DNA from: Prinsepia uniflora
Taxonomy: Eukaryota > Streptophyta > Magnoliopsida > Rosales > Rosaceae
DNA: 64,000 bases
NCBI GenBank assembly: GCA_032719365.1
Contig: CM064876.1
Span: 60,507,864 to 60,571,863, forward strand
Direction: 5' to 3'
Part shown: positions 56,759 to 64,000 of the stretch, one piece after another
Layout of the letters: the number at the start of each line of letters is the position of its first letter
Numbering within the stretch: position 1 is the first letter of the stretch
The notes under the pieces: generated by a model
Seen by the model: the letters and a program-made list of their open reading frames with translations, nothing else
Database searches by the model: none
Told to the model about the DNA's origin: nothing
Made by a program: the position numbers and the translations under genes

Positions 56759-59052
56759 TGTCAGGACCCACCCCGGTTTCACCCCGAAAACCGAGGTAAA
56801 TCCTGCTCCCGTCTGACACCCCGACACAATTACACTACACTCTAAACCACCAAAGTACACAGTCAGACGCAAGAGAAACTATACAAAACATCCCGAAGTT
56901 TAAGTGTTTACAGAGCATAGTACTAACTACAAAAGAAAGAAAACCGGTAACTAGATACACGCACACGAAAAATTTAAAACACTTCGGGGTCGCTCTCGTA
57001 ACTTCTATGCCCCCGACGCTACCTCGACGCCGAAACCCCGCTCTAGCTCCAAGACCTGGAGGGCAATTCAAACCAGAAAGTGTGAGTGGACCATAAAGAA
57101 TAAAAGTTTCAAAACCATTTTATACGAAAACAGGGTTTGGCCCTCCGTTTTGAAATCACAAGCATAACCTAGTTACCAAAAGCAGTTATAGATCACATAA
57201 AGATCAAACCATAGGATTTAGGTGTTTTTAGGTTGTTTTAAGGATCAGAATAGATAGGAAACATGAAAATAGGAACTATAGGATTAATTAGGGTTTAAAT
57301 CGGACCAAAATGAAGAAGGGAAAGCACTGAACCGGTCACGCCGGTTCAGCACAGTACCCGGCCGGTTCAGACCGGTTTTCTGAGGTTGATGATGATAAAT
57401 AGTGATCTGGCCCTTCTAGGAGCACGTGAGGGTGCGTGGGCCATAATTTGGGAAAGTGTTCAACATATGAAATCTTCTATTTGATGTAACGAAGATTTTG
57501 GGACTGGTCTCGTGTCAATCGGACATCGTTTCGATAGGTTTCAGGATGTTCGAAGGTTTAGGGTCGGTTTAAAAATAGTTAAAAGTTTGGAAAAATTACG
57601 GGGCTTTAATGGGTGGTTAATTAAGTAGTTAGTAACCTTATATTAAAATTTGGACAGGTTTGGGAGTCCCGGTGATAGCGATTGGCTCGGGAGAGCCTAT
57701 GGCACTCAAATAGAGGCGGCAGCTCCGACGGTCTGTGAGTGGATCTTGTTTCTAAATTGATGCATGCATAAATGTTTATTGTATGTTTTAAATACTTGTT
57801 TGTGATGCCATGAGTTCATTTGGATGTATAGTTACGTATAGACACGTATTTCGAGGTTTCGGCCCTATACGGTGCATATACGGGTTTGTATGCCTTTATT
57901 GGTCTAAATGAAATGGTTTTGGATTTCAAAAGGATAAACTCGGGTATGAGACCCATTTGGTTTTGGCTCGGGCATATGACCTTAGATATCGGGCACGGTG
58001 CCCAGCTGATGTCATATGTTCGGGCACGAGACCCAGTTATTTTACGGTTTATGATTTCGGGTTAGGGACTCTAGATGGATTTCCAAGTTCATGACGGTTT
58101 ATGGGAACCGGCATGAACTTTGGAAAGGTCATTGTGGTTCATGATGGTTTATGGGAACCGGCATGAACCCTTGTCAGGTCATTATGGTACATGACGGTTT
58201 ATGGGAACCGGCATGAACCCTTGTTATGGATGTTATGGATCATGACGGTTCAAGGGAACCAGGTATGAATGTTTGTTTTATGTATATATATGTATTCATA
58301 TACCTTCCTTTACTTCTATTATCTCCTCCGGGGAGGGTCGTTAGCCTGGGTGGACCCCAGAGTAGTCACGGAGCACCGACTGAGTGGAGTCACCCCCCAG
58401 TTGGGTTCCTTACTCTCAGGAAGGCTATGATTACTATTACCTCGGGTAGGGTCAGTGGTCTGCGGACATTGATCTTGACTTTGAGAAGACTCGGATTGAG
58501 ACCTGGGTAGCACGCGTGTAGCTTTGGAAACCGTGACAGGATTGGTTGTGTGAATTATATGTGTATGTGATATAAATATGATATATGTTATGTGGATACA
58601 AGATTTGAGCAGGAGCTCGTGTACTTGATTTCAGTATGGTTATGGTTTTGGGCTGAGTCCCTTATTGGTTTCTTTATGATTTTGGCAGTGGCCCGTATGG
58701 TCTATTTCATTATAGTTTTGGGCTTAGTCCCACATATGGTTTTTTTCTAGTTAAATGGTTTTCGAATGCATGCATGCTTTTTAGTGAAGGGTACAAATGT
58801 CTTCTTGTGAAATGTTTTTATAAACTTTGGTTTTGTACACTCACAGCTTTTAATGTTTTGACTGCCCTTCAGGTTGACATCGGATGTGGACTGTAGCAGA
58901 GACCGAGATATCACATGCCTCCTCTGGATCCTGGCATACTCTGATAGCCCGGAAGGGCAAAGGTTGGAAATATCCCTTGTCTGACACTTCGTTTCAGACG
59001 GGAGAAGGGTCATCCCTCGTAAATCCTGGGGGGATTGGGATGGGTCCTGTCA
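56759..59052. mobile_element. Composite of two gypsy LTR ends in inverted orientation
   Basis: The left part (56759 to about 57200) is the 3' end of a long LTR in reverse: TGTCAGGACCCACCCC, then the arm GTGTGAGTGGAC at 57080. It matches the reverse complement of the 37740-38203 region. The right part (about 57230-59052) is forward and ends GGGATGGGTCCTGTCA, with ACCGGTCACGCCGGTTCAG (57332), the GC-rich module (~57420), CTGTGAGTGGA (57733) and GTACACTCACAG (58836). Both outer ends are therefore LTR 3' ends. There is no 5-bp target duplication; the flanks are the 442-bp repeats. Confidence 0.8.
58087..58270 (+). repeat. Four ~50-bp tandem hairpin units
   Basis: Units start at 58087, 58137, 58187 and 58238. 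The best reads GTTCATG ... GGTTTATGGGAACC ... CATGAAC, giving nested 7-bp and 4-bp stems. The last unit is degraded. Confidence 0.85.
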
Positions 59053-59494
59053 GTAGATCCAAGCTTACGCCCAGCGAAGTATGCAAGGCTTCGCCCCGCG
59101 AAGAGTCCATTAAGAGCTGAATTAAGAAATACCCAAAGAATGCTCTCTAATTTGTTTGGCGTTCATCAACTTCTTTTGTCGTTCATCAACTTTGTTCATC
59201 ATTTTTTAGCTTCGTTCATTATTCTTAAGATAGCAAGAAGATGACGATTAGTTTGTTCATCGGAAACCGTTGTTTATGAGTCTACAACTCGGATTGGGAG
59301 CGGAACACACGCTGGGGATCGAGATGAAGAACTAAACCAATTTCCTCGCAGGACACACAAAGTGACGATACTGGCACCCATCGAGACACATGGATCAACT
59401 CCAATTGTTGGCTTCAGAACCTTTCTGATCCTACTACCTGCATATGGAGCTATAGCTTCCATTCCTTCGCCTCTCGAAGCCTGGATGCCTTCGC
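59053..59494. repeat. 442-bp direct duplication, right copy
   Basis: Same limits as 56317-56758. The sequence then continues into the 24-bp minisatellite, indicating that this copy keeps the original downstream junction. Confidence 0.92.
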
Positions 59495-60118
59495 CCAACA
59501 AATCTTCCATGTTTTTCCCTTGCAAAGCCTCGATACTTTGGCCTCAAAAATTTTCCATGCCGTTCCGCAAAGCGTCCATGTTGTTGCCTTGTGAAGTCTC
59601 AATGTCACCACCCCGCTAAGCTTCCATTCTGTTTCCCAGCAAAGCGTCTAAGCCTTCGCCCCGCGAAGTTTCCAGGCCTTCACCTTGCAAAGCATTCAAG
59701 CATTCACCCCACGAAGCGTCCAACCATTCATCTTGTGAAGCTTCCAACCTTCCGTCCTACAAAGCTTACAAGCATTCGCCCCGTGAAGAATCCAAGATTT
59801 CGTCCCGTGAAACATCCAAGACTTCGCTCCAAGAAGCACTCTAAACCTTCCTCTTGGAAGCACTCCAAGTCTTCGTCAAAGAAGTACTCCAAAACCTTCC
59901 ACCGGGTAGCACTCCAAGCCTTCCTACTGGAAGCACTTCAAGGTCTTCCTCTTGGAAGCACTCTAAGTCTTCCTCCGGGAAGCACTCCAAAACTTTCCTT
60001 CTAGAAGCACTCCAAGCCTTCCTCCTAGAAATAGTCCAATTCTTCTTTTAAGAAGCATTTAAAGCCTTCCTCCGAGAAGCAACTCCAAGTGTTCCTCTAG
60101 GAAGCATTCCAAGCTTCC
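59495..60118 (+). repeat. Degenerate 24-bp minisatellite
   Basis: About 25 units, best preserved at 59835-60118, of the form AAGCACTCCAAGCCTTCCTC plus four bases, with occasional 25-bp units. Early units read GCCTTCGCCCCGCGAAG and carry a small hairpin (CTTCG/CGAAG). Open frames across it (59591-60004) encode only 8-residue repeats such as FRPVKHPR. It is probably part of Tat-like element internal DNA. Confidence 0.85.
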
Positions 60119-60990
60119 CATGAGAAGCGCTTCAACTATTCTTCTAAGAAGAAAAGTACATTCCTTGAAGGCGAAGTTAAGCCCTCCTCTTAGAGGAAAA
60201 TTGAATCAAAGATGCAACACCGAGTACCCAAGGCCAAAATGGGGGCATTTGATACAATTCAAAGCTCTTCTCTTGAAGACAATGCAAAGCCCTTCTCCGA
60301 AAGTCAAACTTAAGCCCTAATCTGGGAGGCAACTGGAGTTAAAAAGCTATCAGTGGCTACTCATGGCACTACAGCAAGAAGTCTCTTCCTTCAATAAGAA
60401 ACATAGGAACACCAAAATTCCAACACTTAGGAAAAAAAACTTAAGGATTACTAAGTTGAAGTGAACACGCTTGCCAAAAGATTTCAATGCGGGAGATGTT
60501 ACTTCTTGATTCACAGCAATTTTCCGCAAGCAACTTCCACCTCAAGTCTCCTACGAAGTCCTCAAGTTTTTGTACTTGTTGAAGGAACATACTCTTCAAT
60601 TTGATCCAAAGTTTAGGGGCATGCAACAGACAATATGGATTAAATTTCAAATTTTCAAGTTCTTCTCTCATGACTAATGGGGGCAACAGCTTTAGCTCCA
60701 CTAACTTTGGCTTCACGAAGTCAGCTTTGACATCATTATGAATAGTAGATGCGTCTTTAGCACTCTGTGTTAACATGCCACTTTTCTTGAGATTAAAAAT
60801 CAATTCCCTTATTTCTCGCAGCGGAGATGGCGTGGACTGAAATATGCCACTTTTCTTGAAATATCGACCGATAGGGCCGATATATCGTCAATTTTGGCCG
60901 GCAGTAGCTAAAAGAGGTGGGAGGGGAAGATATCTCATGAAATTTCGATTTGTTTTCTTGTTTTAAGGATATAGATCCCATTATTTAGGT
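60119..60990. other. Probable Tat-like element internal DNA, not identified
   Basis: Continues from the minisatellite. A tract AATGGGGGCATTTGATAC at 60238 resembles a polypurine tract followed by an LTR-like start. A minus ORF of 120 residues at 60803-60441 (LPPLVMREELENLKFNP) matches no family I recognise. Confidence 0.4.
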
Positions 60991-61560
60991 AAAATGATCG
61001 AGATTGGCCTAAATTGGGTGAAAATTGGACGTAAAATGACGGTAAACCAGTCGGGTCATGCCGCCGGGTCCGAAACCCGAATAGCAGACCCGACTCGAGG
61101 TAGATGACAACTATTGTGTAGGTGCGTGGCCACCAAGCGCAGACGCTACCACCGGCGCATGACGACGCGTGCGGCGTCCGATGGCCGTCCGTCCAACATG
61201 AAATTTTTTTTTTTCTTAGTTTATTGGTATAATTTTCAAGTTAATTGGATATCATATGAGTACATTTCTAAATATCTAATATAATATGTTTTATATTTAA
61301 ATTAGTATTTGATATAAAAAAAATTTGGGAATATAAATATAAGGTTAATTTAAATATTAATGAATTTTTTAAGGAAATTATATTGAATGGTAGGATTTTG
61401 TAGAGTAGAGATAGTTAATTTGAAACAAATTATGTTGAATTTAAACAAATTGTGTTGAATTCAATTCAAGTAAATTATGGTGAATTGAAGAACCTTACTT
61501 GAATGGTTAATTTGAATATTAATGGATTTTAGAAAAATATGATGTTGAATCAAAGATTGA
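60991..61560 (+). mobile_element. Gypsy LTR fragment, forward
   Basis: Contains CGGGTCCGAAACCCGAATAG, the module GTAGGTGCGTGGCCACCAAG ... GGCGCATGACGACGCGTGCGG (61117-61175) and the following TTAATTGGATATCAT segment, parallel to 50340-50560. Truncated on both sides. Confidence 0.6.
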
Positions 61561-61579
61561 ACTCGTCGCGAAAAGTCCT

Positions 61580-62126
61580 CACAATTCCTGCAAACAGCAA
61601 ACAATTAGCTATCGTTACTTCGATCGATTTACCCGGGGGGTTGTTCGACCAAGAACACTCCGATGCTTAAGTTAGCTTTGAGATAGGAAAGGGATATACT
61701 TCGAAACGAAGAATCAACGTACCTTGGAAATGAAATGTGCCTTGCTATTTATAGGAAAATCTTGGGAGCCTTGGAATGTTCTGATTGGTCGGTTGAATAT
61801 TTAATTAATAAAAAATATATTATTAATTAAATATACTATTTAATAATTGTAATGATGGTTCATCATGCTAGTAATGACAATTATTGTATTTTAATATCAA
61901 TATTAATTATCCATTATTAAGAATAACGACAATTAATTCTCGGGGAGAATATTGATATTACGGAGATTTTAACCCGATCAAATAACATATTTAACTGGTA
62001 AATAGATTATTTAATATGCGGGTGTTTTCAAATGATCAGCGTTATTGCCAGGGGCAATTTAGTCATTTTTGGGAATTACGGGCCATGTGGCAGCTCCATA
62101 ATTTTCGGATGATTTTGGGTTCCACA
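61580..62126 (-). mobile_element. Tat-like gypsy LTR, reverse
   Basis: On minus begins TGTGGAACCCAAAATC (62126), directly after a purine tract GATGTGGGGGCATT. TATA box CTATAAATAG on minus at about 61741-61750, then TTAAGCATCGGAGTGTTCTT. Same family as 55763-56260, opposite orientation. The left end is approximate. Confidence 0.7.
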
Positions 62127-62204
62127 AATGCCCCCACATCGATTCGAAATTCAGGGAATCCGAAGGGATGTACATTGTTTGGAATCTTGTTTTACCATGT
62201 TTAC

Positions 62205-63038
62205 CGGTTACTGCTGAGTAGGTCCCGAGGCGCTGAATCCGCAGACAGGCGGCATGCCGAAATCGGAGATTCGTCGACGAAGTTGTGGTCTCGGGGACGA
62301 AAACGATTAACCGAACAAACCGGAATTTCGATTAAAATAATATTAAATTATGAATAGTGACCTTTGATTTGTGAACACTTGGATGAGTGACAAGTGTCAC
62401 CCATCCCTTGATTTAAGGACCCTTAAAATGTGCTCCATGTTTCATGGAAAACATCATCATCATGTTTTAATCATTTTTTTAATCCATCTCTAATCCTATT
62501 TAAACACCACTAATGTTCCTCTTCCTTCATCAATCCGTGAACAACAACGGATGAAATTGTTCATGAGAGTGAGTATTTGAGTGTTTGAAGAGTCTGATTT
62601 TGGGTGAGGAAAACACGGGGACAGAGGGTGAGAAGTGAGAACCAGAATTGAAAATTTTGGAATTTTGGGAGGAAATTCAAAATCGAATTTGCGAGCTGTG
62701 GGGATCCAAATTGAGACTTGATTAAGTCTCTTGGGATCATTTTGAACCGATCCACACTGTAGCACATCACTGTTCATCGCGCACTGTAGCACCGTGCTGT
62801 AGCACATCACTGTTCATCGCGCACTGTAGCAAATCACTGTTCACCGAAGGTTTAGGTTATGCTCTAAATTACTATTTAATTCCCAAAAAATTGTGGGAGA
62901 TTGATATGATACTCATAGAGTCATTATTGACCTTTTATGATTTTTTTTTTTGGGCAGGATTCGAAATTCCTGAAAAGTGTCAGAAATTACAAAATCGCGT
63001 GCAGTTTGGAAAACGAGCAGTTTTGGAGGGTGAGTGCT
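62205..63038 (+). mobile_element. Gypsy LTR middle fragment, forward
   Basis: Parallels 22270-23440 of the solo LTR at 21903: GACAGGCGGCATGCCGAAAT, the 26-bp palindrome (62381-62406) and the region before the GTGAGT site (63028). Both ends are missing. Confidence 0.75.
62753..62845 (+). repeat. Tandem CACTGTAGCAC repeats in LTR
   Basis: Three to four units built from ACTGTAGCACATCACTGTTC, at the site where other copies carry a single CACTGTAGC before the GC-rich module. The GC-rich CGCGTG module itself is missing here. Confidence 0.85.
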
Positions 63039-63589
63039 TGCATTGGTAGGATAGATCACGTTCAATGTGACTCTTGCTAGTACCACAAATATGCTTGCTA
63101 CGTGGTGAACGGAGTTTGGCTGAACAGTCAACGGGGATTTGGCGGCGACTGAGTGCACTAGCGGGCGTGACTAGTGAGTATTGGTAGGCTGGATCACATT
63201 CACTGTGACTCTTTCTAGTACCACAAATATGCTCGCTATGCGTCAAGGTGCCGAGAGACCCAGCAAACTTGATTTGTGGGAGCGTGGCGGTTCTTGTTGC
63301 CTTAATCCATTCCGAGGGAAAGATATGGAGTTTTGAGAAACTCGAAGATTTCAAGGAGTGGAAGGCTCGCAATCAAATTGCTTTTCCAGACGATGTTTTT
63401 GTGGAGCTTGGCGACAGATGTTCTTCCATGAAGGCTATTTAAGCATGGGAGAGGAAAAAACCCTGTCGGCGGTCGGCTTTCTCGGGTTGTACCTAAAGTG
63501 GAGCTATTTTTTAGGACAGAGTTCAATGACAGCACGTACAGAGTTAACTGTATCGAAGTTGGTGGTGCATGGGAAAAACACGCCTCCCC
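63039..63589. other. Unidentified DNA with a ~60-bp imperfect direct repeat
   Basis: The repeat (about 63039-63110 and 63178-63245) shares ATTGGTAGG, GTGACTCTT and CTAGTACCACAAATATGCT. A + ORF of 64 residues at 63248-63442 (IWSFEKLEDFKEWKARNQIA) matches nothing I recognise. It lies between two LTR fragments, so it may be captured or element-internal DNA. Confidence 0.45.
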
Positions 63590-64000
63590 GGACCTGAGGA
63601 TTGCCTCACACTTCCGCTCGTCACGTCGAAAACGGAGTTCGGATGCGAACGTTACGGGTCACGGAAGGCTAGGGGCAAAATGGTAATTTGTCGAACCAGG
63701 GGTAAAATGGTCTTTTAACCTTGATCAGACAATGACACCTGTCCTTTGTCTTCTTCTTGCCCCAGATAACATGGAATCCAGTTTTGGGGCTAATGATACT
63801 CACCTTTAATTAAGGGTAATTGTAATCATTTTGTCCAAATTGATCTGTGATATCCCACTGTCTCACCGTCATTGTGCAATTTAAAAGCTTAAGGAACTGA
63901 ATTGAGAGAGAGGAACTCGAGGGACTGAGATAACTGGTGTATTCAGAGTTCGAAAATTCAGAAAATCAAGGGAAATTCGAATTCGAATTTGTGAGCTAGG
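63590..64000 (+). mobile_element. Gypsy LTR 5'-part fragment, continues past window
   Basis: Shows the phrases typical of the LTR 5' part in this window: AGGGGCAAAATGGTAATTT (63671), then a purine-rich U3-like stretch ending in GAATTTGTGAGC. The TGTAAC start is not seen. Confidence 0.55.

Noticed and set aside
59591..60004. 137-residue protein with 8-residue repeats as a host gene
   Set aside because: The open frame follows from a 24-bp repeat unit; no start context, splice structure or conserved domain seen.

Overview
This window is nuclear DNA of a flowering plant. It carries one intron-containing glycosyltransferase gene, plant retrotransposon families (Cassandra with its 5S-derived domain, Ty1/copia with an initiator-Met primer site, Tekay/Del-like and Tat-like Ty3/gypsy, L1-type LINEs) and AT-rich intergenic DNA. 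The family mix fits a eudicot; I cannot name the species. LAYOUT: 1-3499 holds the 3' four exons of a GT4-like glycosyltransferase, the only convincing host gene. 3500-10373 is AT-rich intergenic DNA. 10374-12745 is a 5'-truncated LINE on the minus strand with a complete Cassandra TRIM inside its RNase H domain (target duplication ATGAC). 12746-20900 is intergenic DNA with a CT/TA microsatellite and a reverse-oriented ~2.85-kb LTR between two 87-bp direct repeats. 20940-39010 is a nest of long (2.6-2.9 kb) Ty3/gypsy LTRs in both orientations, several of them solo LTRs; one has a perfect 5-bp target duplication and a recognisable empty site elsewhere in the window. 39011-48120 is an old, broken minus-strand Ty1/copia element. 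It was hit by two Cassandra insertions and by a young, intact gag-protease-only copia element (44209-47785), whose own 3' LTR carries a 576-bp solo LTR with target duplication ATTAT. 48121-53857 holds LINE 3' ends, another gypsy LTR fragment and a degenerate DNA-transposon-like block. 55641-64000 holds Tat-like LTRs in opposite orientations, a 442-bp direct duplication around an inverted pair of gypsy LTR ends, a 24-bp minisatellite and more LTR fragments. HOW IT FITS TOGETHER: apart from the glycosyltransferase, everything recognisable is transposon or transposon debris, and the nesting gives relative ages: old copia, then gypsy and Cassandra insertions, then the gag-only element, then the Tat-like solo LTR. 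The most unusual signal lies inside the long gypsy LTRs. They share an architecture that I do not know as a described feature: a 26-bp near-palindrome, a GC-rich CGCGTG module, a 12-bp inverted repeat coinciding with splice-like GTGAGT and polypyrimidine-AG sites, an array of small hairpins inside that interval, and a hairpin near the LTR 3' end. Several of these stems change sequence while keeping pairing, both between copies and between units of one array. All coordinates come from reading by eye; boundaries marked approximate are approximate.
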